This document shows, one piece after another, positions 34,753 through 45,484 of a DNA stretch of 64,000 bases. Source of the stretch: Amycolatopsis tolypomycina (GTDB lineage: Bacteria; Actinomycetota; Actinomycetes; Mycobacteriales; Pseudonocardiaceae); contig NZ_FNSO01000004.1 in NCBI RefSeq assembly GCF_900105945.1, forward strand, positions 6,700,001 through 6,764,000, given 5' to 3'. Position numbers and translations under genes: made by a program. The notes beneath the pieces were generated by a model that made no database searches, was not told where the DNA came from, and saw only the letters and a list, made by a program, of their open reading frames with translations. Position 1 is the first letter of the stretch. Each line of letters opens with the position of its first letter.

Positions 34753-36801
34753 GTGCCCGCCCGAACCGATTTCCCCGGCGTCCTCGAACTCCTCACCCAC
34801 GCGGTGGAGTCCGTCGGCGGTGCCGAACGCCCAGGGCAGGTGCAGATGGCCGACGCCGTCGGCCGCGCCATCCGCACCGGCGAACACCTGGCCGTGCAGG
34901 CCGGCACCGGCACCGGCAAGTCACTGGCCTACCTCGTGCCCGCGATCCGCCACGCCGTCGAGAAGGAAGCCACGGTCGTGGTCTCCACGGCCACGATCGC
35001 GCTGCAGCGCCAGCTCGTCGACCGCGACCTCCCCCGCCTGGCGAAGGCGCTGAAGAAGCCGCTCGGCCGCGAGCCGACCTTCGCGATCCTCAAGGGCCGG
35101 CGCAACTACATGTGCCTGCACCGGCTCGATTCCGGCGCGCCGGACGAGCCGGAGGACGCCCAGCTCTTCGACCCGTTCGCGGTGTCGCGGCTGGGCAAGG
35201 AGGTCACGCGGCTGCGGGAGTGGGCGTCGGACACCGAAACCGGCGACCGCGACGAGCTCGTCCCCGGCGTCTCCGACCAGGCGTGGCGTCAGGTTTCGGT
35301 GACGGCGAAGGAATGTCTCGGCGCTTCGCGCTGCCCGATCGGCACGGACTGCTTCGCCGAGCGCGCCCGCGCCGAGGCCGGCCGCGCCGACGTCATCGTC
35401 ACCAACCACGCGCTGCTGGCGATCGACGCCCTGCAGGGCTACCAGGTCCTGCCCGACCACGACGTGGTGATCATCGACGAGGCCCACGACCTGGTCGACC
35501 GGGTCACCTCGGTCGCCACCGGCGAGCTCACCAGCGCCATGTGCGCGGCGGCCGCGCGCCGCTGCGGCAAGCTGATCGACGCCGACGTCGCCGACCGCCT
35601 GCTGGAGGCCGGCGACGGGCTGGCGCTGATCGTCGACGACCTGCCAGCGGGCCGGATGGACGAGCTGCCGCGGCCGCTGCAGGGCGCGATCCCGGCGGTC
35701 CGCGACGCCGCGCACGCGTGCATCACGGCGCTGGGCAGCGACCGCAAGGAAGACGTCGAAGGGGCCACCGCGCGCAAGCTGGCGCGGTCGCTGCTCGACG
35801 AGGTGCACGACACCGCGGTCCGGCTGCTGGAGGCGTTCGACGAGGACCAGGCGCACCAGCGCGACGTCGTCTGGCTCTCCGGCGACAAGTACTCGTCGAA
35901 CCCGCGGCCGCCGGCGCTGAAGGTGGCACCGCTCGGCGTCGCCGGCCTGCTGCGCGAGCGCGTGTTCAACCAGCACACGACGATCCTGACGTCGGCGACG
36001 CTGACCCTGGGCGGCACGTTCGACACGATGGCGCGGCAGTGGGGTCTCCCGCCGGGCGCGGCCCGCGTGGAGCAGGCGCCCGGCGCGGCGACGGAGAAGG
36101 AAGCGCCGTCGGACGAGTCGGGCCCCAAGTGGACCGGCCTCGACGTCGGCTCGCCGTTCGACCACCGGCGCAACGGCATCCTGTACCTGGCCAAGCACCT
36201 GCCGCCACCGGGCCGCGACGGCCTCACACCGTCCACAATGGACGAACTGGCCGAGCTGATCGAGGCCGCGGGCGGGCGCACGCTCGGGCTGTTCTCCTCC
36301 ATGCGGGCGGCCAAGCAGGCCACCGAGGAGATGCGCGAGCGGCTGGACTTCCCGATCCTGTGCCAGGGCGACGACGCGACGTCGCTGCTGGTCCAGAAGT
36401 TCTCCGAAGACGTCCGCACGTGCCTGTTCGGCACGCTTTCGCTCTGGCAGGGCGTGGACGTGCCCGGGCCGTCGCTGCAGCTCGTGGTGGTCGACCGGAT
36501 CCCGTTCCCGCGCCCGGACGACCCGGTGTCCTCGGCGCGGCAGCGCGCGGTGGAAGCCCGCGGCGGCAACGGGTTCCTCACCGTGGCGGCCACGCACGCG
36601 GCACTGCTGCTGGCGCAGGGCACCGGGCGGCTGCACCGCGCGGTCAGCGACCGCGGGGTGGTGGCGGTGCTGGATTCGCGGCTGGCGAACGCCCGGTACG
36701 GCGGTTTCCTGCGGGCTTCGCTGCCGCCGTTCTGGCCGACGATGGACCCGAAGGTGGTGCGGGAAGCGCTGCGCCGGCTGGACGCAGCCGCGCCCGCGTG
36801 A
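34753..36801 (+). CDS. dinG: DinG/XPD-type ATP-dependent DNA helicase
   Basis: 682 residues from the GTG at 34753. TAATGT (34739-34744) ends eight bases upstream; the ATG at 34741 is an alternative. Walker A AGTGTGKS is at 50-57 and the DEAH box in VVIIDEAHDLVD. Four cysteines that would bind an iron-sulfur cluster lie in NYMCLHRL and ECLGASRCPIGTDCF. The second helicase domain has FGTLSLWQGVDVPGPSLQLVVVDRIPF and LLLAQGTGRLHR. 5'-3' unwinding in repair is inferred from the family; the orthologue by position is Rv1329c. Confidence 0.93.
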   Translation: MPARTDFPGVLELLTHAVESVGGAERPGQVQMADAVGRAIRTGEHLAVQAGTGTGKSLAYLVPAIRHAVEKEATVVVSTATIALQRQLVDRDLPRLAKALKKPLGREPTFAILKGRRNYMCLHRLDSGAPDEPEDAQLFDPFAVSRLGKEVTRLREWASDTETGDRDELVPGVSDQAWRQVSVTAKECLGASRCPIGTDCFAERARAEAGRADVIVTNHALLAIDALQGYQVLPDHDVVIIDEAHDLVDRVTSVATGELTSAMCAAAARRCGKLIDADVADRLLEAGDGLALIVDDLPAGRMDELPRPLQGAIPAVRDAAHACITALGSDRKEDVEGATARKLARSLLDEVHDTAVRLLEAFDEDQAHQRDVVWLSGDKYSSNPRPPALKVAPLGVAGLLRERVFNQHTTILTSATLTLGGTFDTMARQWGLPPGAARVEQAPGAATEKEAPSDESGPKWTGLDVGSPFDHRRNGILYLAKHLPPPGRDGLTPSTMDELAELIEAAGGRTLGLFSSMRAAKQATEEMRERLDFPILCQGDDATSLLVQKFSEDVRTCLFGTLSLWQGVDVPGPSLQLVVVDRIPFPRPDDPVSSARQRAVEARGGNGFLTVAATHAALLLAQGTGRLHRAVSDRGVVAVLDSRLANARYGGFLRASLPPFWPTMDPKVVREALRRLDAAAPA

Positions 36802-36860
36802 CGCGGTCCGCGGCCGCGCCCGGTACGGTGAAGCCACCCAAGCAACAAAGGGAGCACCGG

Positions 36861-37202
36861 TTGACCCAGGATTCGTCCAGCGCCCAGTCCCGGACCGTCA
36901 GCGTCGACGACACCGGAGTGCGGCGGCGGCTCGCGGACGGCAGCGAAGAGGCCGTCACGTGGGCCGGCCTGTCGTCGGTGATGGTGCGGGTCATCCCCGA
37001 CGGCCCGTGGAACGAAGACGTCTTCTTCATGCTCGTGGGCACCGACGGCAAGGGCACCGCGGTTCCCAGCGGCGACCCGGCGGCCGACGCGCTCATCGAG
37101 CGGCTGCAGGCCCTGCCGGGCTTCGACAACGAGAAGTTCATCGAAGCCATGACGACCGACGCCGACCAGGCCTACGTCGTCTGGGAGTCCGGCCAGAACT
37201 AG
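36861..37202 (+). CDS. Conserved small actinobacterial protein
   Basis: 113 residues from a TTG at 36861, with GGGAG eight bases upstream. The segment TGVRRRLADGSEEAVTWAGLSSVMVRVIPDGPWNEDVFFMLVG and the repeated acidic surface look like a small beta-sheet protein without signal or membrane span. I do not know its function. It lies 59 bases after dinG, and its stop overlaps the OsmC stop in a CTAG shared by both strands. Confidence 0.75.
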   Translation: MTQDSSSAQSRTVSVDDTGVRRRLADGSEEAVTWAGLSSVMVRVIPDGPWNEDVFFMLVGTDGKGTAVPSGDPAADALIERLQALPGFDNEKFIEAMTTDADQAYVVWESGQN

Positions 37203-37603
37203 GCCTGCGGGAAGGTTTCCGTCACCGGGATCCCCTTCTTGAGCGTGCGGCTCACCGTGCAGAGCCGCTCGATCGCGCGGTCCACGGCGCCGACGAGCGC
37301 TTCCCGCTGATCCGCCGTCAATGTCGACACGTCGACGTCGAACGCGACGTGCACGGCGTCCAGCTCCGCAGCGCCCTCGCGCCGGTCGGCGTCGACGGTG
37401 ACCCGGAACTTCGCGTCTTCGCCGATCCGCCGCGTGATCAGCTCTTCGGCGGTCACCGCGTTGCAGCCGGCGACCGCGATCTGCAGCAGCTCCGCGGGCG
37501 AAAACGCCCCCTCGGCGCCCTTGCGGCCCAACAGGACCTCCGCGCCCCGCTCGTTGCGCCCGACGAACGCGTGCTCGCCCGTGCGTTCCACTTCCAGTGT
37601 CAT
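37199..37603 (-). CDS. OsmC/Ohr-family peroxiredoxin-like protein
   Basis: 134 residues, slightly short. The two Cys typical of OsmC are in IAVAGCNAVTAEELI and RLCTVSRTLKKG, and the FSPAELLQ helix is present. It would reduce organic hydroperoxides. Start ATG 37603 with TTGGAG upstream, 16 bases after the PTH2 gene. Confidence 0.88.
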   Translation of the reverse strand: MTLEVERTGEHAFVGRNERGAEVLLGRKGAEGAFSPAELLQIAVAGCNAVTAEELITRRIGEDAKFRVTVDADRREGAAELDAVHVAFDVDVSTLTADQREALVGAVDRAIERLCTVSRTLKKGIPVTETFPQA

Positions 37604-37619
37604 GCCCGCTCCAACCGGG

Positions 37620-39628
<2,009 letters not shown>

Positions 39629-39688
39629 TCATCCCTCGTTCGGCAACGCTGCACGATCAGTCTGCCGGTCCGGGGTCGAACATAAGTA

Positions 39689-39727
39689 GAGCGCGTGCCC
39701 GGCTTCACATCAGCCGGGCACGCGCTC
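39689..39727 (-). terminator. Strong terminator hairpin of ctaD
   Basis: Sixteen-base arms at 39689-39704 and 39712-39727 are perfectly complementary around a seven-base loop. The hairpin lies 16 bases beyond the ctaD stop in its direction of transcription and is followed by TACTTATG. It separates ctaD from serB. Confidence 0.8.
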
Positions 39728-39743
39728 ACTCGATCAGGGGGTT

Positions 39744-41531
39744 CTACTTGTCGCCCTGCTCGCTCGCGTTGTCCTTGGAGTGGTCTCCCGGGATCACCGC
39801 TTCGGTGAGCAGCTGCGACGGCGCCGCGTGGCTGTTGACCTTCTGCTTCCCGAAGAAGCCGATCTCGCCTTCCTTGTGGATGCGCTCGATCATGTGCGGG
39901 TAGTGCAGCTCGAACGCGGGCCGCTCGGAGCGGATCCGGGGCAGCTCGGTGAAGTTGTGCCGCGGCGGCGGGCAGGAGGTCGCCCACTCGAGCGAGTTGC
40001 CGTAGCCCCACGGGTCGTCCACCGTGACGATCTCGCCGTACCGGTAGCTCTTGAAGACGTTCCAGATGAACGGCAGCGTCGAGGCACCGAGGATGTACGC
40101 GCCGATCGTCGAGATCGTGTTCAGCGTGGTGAAGCCGTCACTGGTCAGGTAGTCCGCGTACCGGCGCGGCATGCCCTCCGCGCCCAGCCAGTGCTGGACG
40201 AGGAACGTGCCGTGGAAGCCGATGAACGTGGTCCAGAAGTGCCACTTGCCGAGCTTCTCGTCCATCATCCGGCCGGTGATCTTCGGGAACCAGAAGTAGA
40301 TGCCGGCGAAGGTGGCGAACACGATCGTGCCGTAGAGCACGTAGTGGAAGTGCGCGACGACGAAGTAGCTGTCCGACACGTGGAAGTCGATCGCCGGCGC
40401 GGCCAGCAGGATGCCGGTCAGGCCGCCGAAGAGGAACGTGACGATGAAGCCCATCGAGAAGATCATCGGCGTCTCGAAGGACAGCTGGCCCTTCCACATC
40501 GTGCCGATCCAGTTGAAGAACTTGATGCCGGTCGGGACGGCGATCAGGAACGTCATGAAGGAGAAGAACGGCAGCAGCACGGCGCCGGTGGCGTACATGT
40601 GGTGCGCCCACACCGCGACCGACAGCGCCGCGATCGCCAGCGTCGCCCAGACCAGGCTCTTGTAGCCGAACAGCGGCTTGCGGCTGAACACCGGGAAGAT
40701 CTCCGACACGATGCCGAAGAACGGCAGCGCGACGATGTACACCTCGGGATGGCCGAAGAACCAGAACAGGTGCTGCCAGAGGATCACGCCGCCGTTTTCG
40801 GGGTCGAACACGTGCGCCCCGAGGTGCCGGTCCGCCAGCAGGCCGAACAGCGCCGCGGTCAGGATCGGGAAGGCGAGCAGGACCAGGATGCTCGTGACCA
40901 GGATGTTCCAGGTGAAGATCGGCATCCGGTACATCGTCATGCCCGGCGCGCGCAGGCAGACCACGGTGGTGATCATGTTGACCGCACCGAGGATGGTGCC
41001 GAGACCACCGATGATCAGGCCGGAGATCCACAGGTCCGCGCCGACGCCCGGCGAGTGGATCGCGTCCGACAGCGGGGTGTAGGCGAACCAGCCGAAGTCG
41101 GCGGCGCCACCCGGCGTCAGGAAGCCGGACATCACGATCAGGCCGCCGAAGAGGTACAGCCAGTACGAGAACGCGTTCAGCCGCGGGAAGGCGACGTCCG
41201 GCGAGCCGATCTGCAGCGGCAGGACGAAGTTCGCGAAGCCGAAGAGGATCGGGGTCGCGTACAGCAGCAGCATCACCGTGCCGTGCATGGTGAACAGCTG
41301 GTTGTACTGCTCCTGCGAAAGGAACTGCTGCCCGGGCCGCGCCAGCTCGGTGCGGATCAGCATGGCCATCGCGCCGCCCGCCATGAAAAAGGCGAACGAC
41401 GTGACCAGGTACATGATCCCGATCTGCTTGTGGTCCGTCGTGCGGAACAACCGCAGCAGGTACGAACCCTTGACCGACTCGCGCGCGGGGTACGGGCGCG
41501 TCGCGATCGGCTTGGGGGCTACGGCCGTCAC
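39744..41531 (-). CDS. ctaD: Cytochrome c oxidase subunit I (aa3 type)
   Basis: 595 residues and twelve membrane helices. The heme a and heme a3-CuB center lies in the inner membrane. [47 protein letters not shown] with the His-Tyr crosslink region, [16 protein letters not shown], and [24 protein letters not shown] are diagnostic. The GTG at 41531 is chosen because GGAGG lies five bases upstream; GTG 41546 is possible. It reads alone, ending in a terminator. Confidence 0.96.
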   Translation of the reverse strand: MTAVAPKPIATRPYPARESVKGSYLLRLFRTTDHKQIGIMYLVTSFAFFMAGGAMAMLIRTELARPGQQFLSQEQYNQLFTMHGTVMLLLYATPILFGFANFVLPLQIGSPDVAFPRLNAFSYWLYLFGGLIVMSGFLTPGGAADFGWFAYTPLSDAIHSPGVGADLWISGLIIGGLGTILGAVNMITTVVCLRAPGMTMYRMPIFTWNILVTSILVLLAFPILTAALFGLLADRHLGAHVFDPENGGVILWQHLFWFFGHPEVYIVALPFFGIVSEIFPVFSRKPLFGYKSLVWATLAIAALSVAVWAHHMYATGAVLLPFFSFMTFLIAVPTGIKFFNWIGTMWKGQLSFETPMIFSMGFIVTFLFGGLTGILLAAPAIDFHVSDSYFVVAHFHYVLYGTIVFATFAGIYFWFPKITGRMMDEKLGKWHFWTTFIGFHGTFLVQHWLGAEGMPRRYADYLTSDGFTTLNTISTIGAYILGASTLPFIWNVFKSYRYGEIVTVDDPWGYGNSLEWATSCPPPRHNFTELPRIRSERPAFELHYPHMIERIHKEGEIGFFGKQKVNSHAAPSQLLTEAVIPGDHSKDNASEQGDK

Positions 41532-41666
41532 TCCTGCCTCCAACACTGAAACCTTGTGGTGGTCATCGTCGCGCCACCGGGGCTCGGGAACGCCCGACCC
41601 GGCGGCTTAGGGGGATCGTAGCCCTCGCTACCGACAGTCGCGCGCACCGGCTGGCAAGATCGGGGC

Positions 41667-42479
41667 GTGGCCGACGACTACACCCGCGCGGCGGTGCGCG
41701 CGGCGCTCGCCGTGACCGCCCGGCTGGGGCTGCCCGCGCACGATCCCGAGGTGCTCCACGAACGGTCGAACGTGCTGGTGAGGCTGGGTCCACTGGTGGC
41801 CAGGGTGCCGGCGACGACCCGCCTGGCACGGACCGGGCCAGCCTGGCAGGAGCGGGACGTGGCGGTGTCGGAGTTCCTCACCGAACGTGGTGTGCTCGTC
41901 GTCTCACCCACCACGGATCCCCCGGCCGGGCCCCATTTCGCCGAGGGGCTCCCTGTCACGCTCTGGCACCACACCCCGCACGACCCGGACCACCGGTACG
42001 CACCGGACGTCGTCGCCCGGTCGCTGGCCGAGGTGCACGCGGCACTGCGCGAGTACCCCGGCGAACTGCCCCGGCGCGGCCCGCTGGACGACCTCGGCCG
42101 CGTCTTCGACCGCCACGACCTGGATCCCCGGTTGCGCGCGGAGGCGGCCCGCCTCGCCGCGGCACTGCCGGCGGCCGCCGTGCAGCCGCTGCACGGCGAC
42201 GCCCACCCCGGGAACCTGATCGCCACGCCCGCGGGGCCCTGCTGGCTGGACTTCGAGGACACCTGGCGCGGGCCGCTCGCCTGGGACCTGGGGATCCTCG
42301 CCCGGCAGGGCGGCCCGGAGTTCCTGGCCGCCTACCCGGGCGAAGTGGACGAAGGGGCGCTTCGCGTGTGTATGCGGCTTCGCGAGCTGTACTCGGTTGT
42401 GTGGCAGTTCGTCATCGCCATCCGGTTCCCGCACCGGCTGCCCGGAGCCCGCTCGGCGCTCGCCGCCTACTTCTCGTGA
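41667..42479 (+). CDS. Aminoglycoside phosphotransferase (APH)-fold kinase
   Basis: 270 residues. The catalytic loop HGDAHPGNLI and the metal site WLDFEDTWRGPLAWDL are complete. The N-terminal lobe is short, without the classical glycine loop. Substrates of such stand-alone APH-like kinases are mostly unknown small molecules; antibiotic resistance is not implied. CAAGAT ends six bases before the GTG, so it may be leaderless. It overlaps the convergent hydrolase gene by 13 bases. Confidence 0.85.
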   Translation: MADDYTRAAVRAALAVTARLGLPAHDPEVLHERSNVLVRLGPLVARVPATTRLARTGPAWQERDVAVSEFLTERGVLVVSPTTDPPAGPHFAEGLPVTLWHHTPHDPDHRYAPDVVARSLAEVHAALREYPGELPRRGPLDDLGRVFDRHDLDPRLRAEAARLAAALPAAAVQPLHGDAHPGNLIATPAGPCWLDFEDTWRGPLAWDLGILARQGGPEFLAAYPGEVDEGALRVCMRLRELYSVVWQFVIAIRFPHRLPGARSALAAYFS

Positions 42480-43228
42480 GTGGCCGGGTACCAGGACAGG
42501 ATCGCCTCGACCACGCCGGCGGGGTCCTCGAGCGGGGTCAGGTGCCCGGCGTCGGGCAGCACGACGAACGTCGAGCCGGCCATGACCTCGACCATCTCGC
42601 TCGCCGCCGCCACCGGGGTGATCGGGTCCTCTTCGCCGACGATGACCAGTGCCGGGATGTCCGCGTTCCGCAGCAGCTCCAGTGAGTCGGGCCGGGTGCG
42701 CAGCGCCAGCGCCGTCCACGAGATCCCGGCTGGCGGCTGGGATTCGATGATCTCCCGGACCGTCTCGACGAGCTCGGGCCGCTGCTCGTGGGTCGATTTC
42801 GCCAGCAGGTTCGGCAGGTTGGCCTCGGCGAGCCAGGTCTTGGTGCCTTCGCGGTCGACGCGGGCCGCGACGTCCAGCCGGGTCTGCGCGGCCTCGGGTG
42901 TGTCGGGTGTGGCCTTGGTGTCGATGAGCACGAGCCCGCCGACCCGTTCCGGGGCGAGCCGCAGCACGGCCATCGCGAGGTAGCCGCCCATCGAGCAGCC
43001 GCCGAGCACGACGCGGTCGAGGCCCAGCCGGTCGAGCAGGGCGACGACGTCCCGCGCGGCGTCTTCGAGACTCGGCTCCCGGTCGGATTCCGGCAGCGGC
43101 GAGCGGCCGAGCCCGCGCTGGTCCGGCGTGATCACCCGAAGGTGTGAAGCGAGGGGTTCGCGCACCGCGTTCCACATGCGGGAATCCAGGGGAAAGGCGT
43201 GGAGGAGGACCAGCGGCAGTTCGGTCAT
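42467..43228 (-). CDS. Alpha/beta hydrolase
   Basis: 253 residues. The nucleophile elbow GGCSMGGY, the acid in VIVGEEDPITP and the His in LPDAGHLTPLEDP give a complete Ser-Asp-His triad; LLHAFPLDSRMW supplies the oxyanion hole. The sequence resembles 3-oxoadipate enol-lactonase and related esterases, but no pathway genes are adjacent. ATG 43228 is used; ATG 43237 is possible. Confidence 0.88.
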   Translation of the reverse strand: MTELPLVLLHAFPLDSRMWNAVREPLASHLRVITPDQRGLGRSPLPESDREPSLEDAARDVVALLDRLGLDRVVLGGCSMGGYLAMAVLRLAPERVGGLVLIDTKATPDTPEAAQTRLDVAARVDREGTKTWLAEANLPNLLAKSTHEQRPELVETVREIIESQPPAGISWTALALRTRPDSLELLRNADIPALVIVGEEDPITPVAAASEMVEVMAGSTFVVLPDAGHLTPLEDPAGVVEAILSWYPATHEK

Positions 43229-43255
43229 GCGCCTCATTTTGTCGGACCCCGTCGT

Positions 43256-43261
43256 TAGCTT
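43256..43261 (+). promoter_or_regulatory. -10 hexamer of a leaderless GNAT transcript
   Basis: TAGCTT ends seven bases before the GTG at 43269; no ribosome site is present. Confidence 0.5.
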
Positions 43262-43268
43262 GGCCGAT

Positions 43269-43766
43269 GTGTTCACCGACATCGAAACCGACCGGCTGCT
43301 GCTGCGTCCGCTCCACGAGGCGGACCGGCAGGCGATGGTCGACATCCACACCGACCCGCGCACCAACCGCTTCAACCCCGCGCCACCCGGGGTCACGGAG
43401 GCATCCGAGATGTTCTCGGGCTGGCTGGCGCACTGGGCCGAGCACGGGTTCGGCTACCCCGCGGTGTTCGAGCGCGGCGGCACCGAACTGATCGGCATGT
43501 GCGGCGTGCGGCTGCGCGAGTTCCACGGCGAGAAGGTGCTCAACCTCGGCTACCGGTTCCGGCCGTCGGCGTGGGGCAAGGGCTACGCGGTCGAGGCGGG
43601 GCAGGCGGTCCTGGAGTGGTGCGCCCGCGAGCTGCCGTCGGTGCCGGTGCTGGCGAGCGTGAGCATCGCGAACAAGCCGTCGCTGAGGGTGGCCGAGCGC
43701 CTCGGCTTCACCGAGTACACGGAGGAGATGTACGACGGCGCGATGTCGCGGCACTACCGGCGCTGA
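43269..43766 (+). CDS. GNAT-family N-acetyltransferase (RimJ/RimL-like)
   Basis: 165 residues. IETDRLLLRPLHEADRQAMVDIHTDPRTNRF at the start, the acetyl-CoA loop RPSAWGKGYAVEAGQAVLEW, and ANKPSLRVAERLGFTEY at the end are typical of the RimJ/RimL group. It acetylates N-termini or small amines; the target is unknown. Confidence 0.9.
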   Translation: MFTDIETDRLLLRPLHEADRQAMVDIHTDPRTNRFNPAPPGVTEASEMFSGWLAHWAEHGFGYPAVFERGGTELIGMCGVRLREFHGEKVLNLGYRFRPSAWGKGYAVEAGQAVLEWCARELPSVPVLASVSIANKPSLRVAERLGFTEYTEEMYDGAMSRHYRR

Positions 43767-43799
43767 GCCGGGCGATGTTTGACAACTCCAGAGCGAAAG

Positions 43800-44105
43800 T
43801 CACCAGCGGCGGTGCGGCCGCCGCCGCGCCCGCGCTTCCCAGCAGGCCCGGTGCCAGTGCCGCCGGTCGGCGACGGAGCCGGTCTCGTCGGCAGGCCAGA
43901 CGACGAGGTGCGGCGTCCCCGGCCGGATCTCGTGGTCGCACCCGGGACAGCGGTAGTGCTTGGTGGCCTGGCTCCCGGGCACGGTCCGCACCAGCCAGTC
44001 CCCGTCAACGCCGGACTCGGCCCGCGCCCACCCGGTGGCGGCACCGAGGTCACGTTCGGGCGGCCCACCGTCCGAACGGCGGCCGGGACGGTTGCGTCGT
44101 GGCAC
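43800..44105 (-). CDS. Small zinc-ribbon protein
   Basis: 101 residues from the GTG at 44105. The core WLVRTVPGSQATKHYRCPGCDHEIRPGTPHLVVWPADE...RRHWHRACW has CPGC plus His and Cys that can hold zinc. The N- and C-termini are Arg-rich. Proteins of this kind are widespread in actinomycetes, but their role is unknown to me. TACCGT (44112-44117) ends six bases upstream, suggesting a leaderless message. Confidence 0.8.
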   Translation of the reverse strand: MPRRNRPGRRSDGGPPERDLGAATGWARAESGVDGDWLVRTVPGSQATKHYRCPGCDHEIRPGTPHLVVWPADETGSVADRRHWHRACWEARARRRPHRRW

Positions 44106-44133
44106 ACCCAAACGGTAACCGCCACCCCCCGTG

Positions 44134-44259
44134 TCGTCCCTCCAGGCACGCGAGTCGACCCTCCAATCACGCGAGTCGTCCCTCCAATCACGCGCGTCGA
44201 CCCTCCAATCACGCGAGATGCCCCGCCAATCACGCGTGATGCCCCGCCAGACACACGTG
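44134..44259. repeat. Six tandem 21-bp repeats
   Basis: Units start at 44134, 44155, 44176, 44197, 44218 and 44239, with a partial seventh at 44260-44270. The consensus is TCGACCCTCCAATCACGCGAG with variation at a few positions; the last two units begin ATGCCCCGCC. It lies in the gap between the zinc-ribbon and opine-dehydrogenase genes. A 21-base period keeps any reading frame and also equals two helical turns, so both a protein-like and a DNA-binding explanation are possible; no plausible gene covers it. Confidence 0.85.
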
Positions 44260-44273
44260 ATGCCCGGCGGAGC

Positions 44274-45374
44274 TCAGGCCACCCGGGCCGCCACCCGGTC
44301 CCCTGCCCCCAGCCGGTGCACGATCGCGTCGTAACCGAGGCCGTCCCAGCCGAGCCGGCGGAGGGTGCGGCCGGTCCGGCGGAAGTCCTCGCCGCCGAGC
44401 ACGGACATGATCGTGATCGCGGCGTCGACCATCGGCGTGGCGACGCCGGCGCACCGCGCGAGTGCCTGCAGCGGCACCAGGGTGGAGCGGATGTCCTCGG
44501 TGAGGAACCGGTGGTCGAGGCTGGTCGGCGCGGCGATCGTCCGGTACGGCTTCACGGTCCGCAGCGCGTCGAGCAGCGTCGTGGCCGGGCAGCCGTAGTA
44601 GCGGTCGAGGACCTCGGTCATGGGCAGCAGCCGGGCGCCGTAGGCGTGCGCGACGGCGGCGAACTCGGCTTCGGTGCGTTCGAGCAGGGCGATCGTCCGC
44701 GCCGAGACGCCCTCGACGTAGAACAGCAGCTCCTCCGCGCGGTCGATGGTGCCGAGGTTGGCCAGCGCGATCGGCACGTGCGCGACCGCGCCGAAGTCGT
44801 GCAGGCCGCGTTCCACCGGGTTGCGCGCGACCTCCAGCATCGGGAACCACTCGCGCAGCAGCCCGGCGCGCCGGGTGACGGCGGCCGCGCTGCTGCCGGA
44901 GATCAGGTTCCAGCCCTTGGCGCCGAGCACGGTGACGCCGTCGGTCCCGGACGGCCGCGCGGCGAACAGCGCGTCGGTCTCGACGACGTCGACGGCCGGC
45001 GCGCCGGCGGCGGCGAGCGCGTGGGCGAACTCGACGCTCCCGCAGAGCTTGCTGGAGAACAGCACCACGACCTGCCCCGGCCGCAGGTGCGGCGCGAGCC
45101 GGGCGGCGACCTCCGGGTAGGCGGTGGTCACGGTGGCGACCAGGACGACGGCCCGCGCGGCCAGCCCGGCCGGGTCCGCGGTCACCTCCCGGAGCGGGAA
45201 CCGCCCGTCGAGCGCCCCGCGCGCGACGATCTCCCGGCGGCGCGCGATCTCCCCCACGGCCCCGAGATCCCGCGTGTACAGGTGCACGGGCAGTTCCCGC
45301 GCGGCGAGGTGCGCGGCCACGGCCCGTCCCTCACCACCCGCCCCGACGACCCCGATCCCGTCCAGCACGCTCAT
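44274..45374 (-). CDS. Octopine/nopaline-type (opine) dehydrogenase family protein
   Basis: 366 residues. The Rossmann start is GIGVVGAGGEGRAVAAHLAARELPVHLYTRD. The C-terminal helical domain has NPVERGLHDFGAVAHVPIALANLGTIDR, ELLFYVEGVS, YRTIAAPTSLDHRFLTEDIRSTLVPLQAL and GVATPMVDAAI, the signature of this family. It would join an amino acid and a keto acid reductively. No nicotianamine-synthase-like gene is nearby, so an opine metallophore pathway is not supported. Start ATG 45374 with GGCGGA upstream. Confidence 0.88.
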   Translation of the reverse strand: MSVLDGIGVVGAGGEGRAVAAHLAARELPVHLYTRDLGAVGEIARRREIVARGALDGRFPLREVTADPAGLAARAVVLVATVTTAYPEVAARLAPHLRPGQVVVLFSSKLCGSVEFAHALAAAGAPAVDVVETDALFAARPSGTDGVTVLGAKGWNLISGSSAAAVTRRAGLLREWFPMLEVARNPVERGLHDFGAVAHVPIALANLGTIDRAEELLFYVEGVSARTIALLERTEAEFAAVAHAYGARLLPMTEVLDRYYGCPATTLLDALRTVKPYRTIAAPTSLDHRFLTEDIRSTLVPLQALARCAGVATPMVDAAITIMSVLGGEDFRRTGRTLRRLGWDGLGYDAIVHRLGAGDRVAARVA

Positions 45375-45484
45375 TCCGCCCACTCCCGTCAGTCCGGTAC
45401 GCAGTGGACTGGTCGGCACGGGCACGGGGAAAGTTCCCGCGCGCGCCCGTTCCCGGCGACCGGACCACCCGGGCCCGGTCCGGC

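Noticed and set aside
41667..42479. An aminoglycoside resistance gene
   Set aside because: The APH fold is shared by many kinases for unrelated metabolites; the short N-terminal lobe and the housekeeping setting give no support for resistance.
44131..44334. Heptapeptide-repeat reading frames across the 21-bp array
   Set aside because: The repeats make every frame open, but no start has a ribosome site and no frame continues into a recognisable protein. Treated as a DNA repeat.
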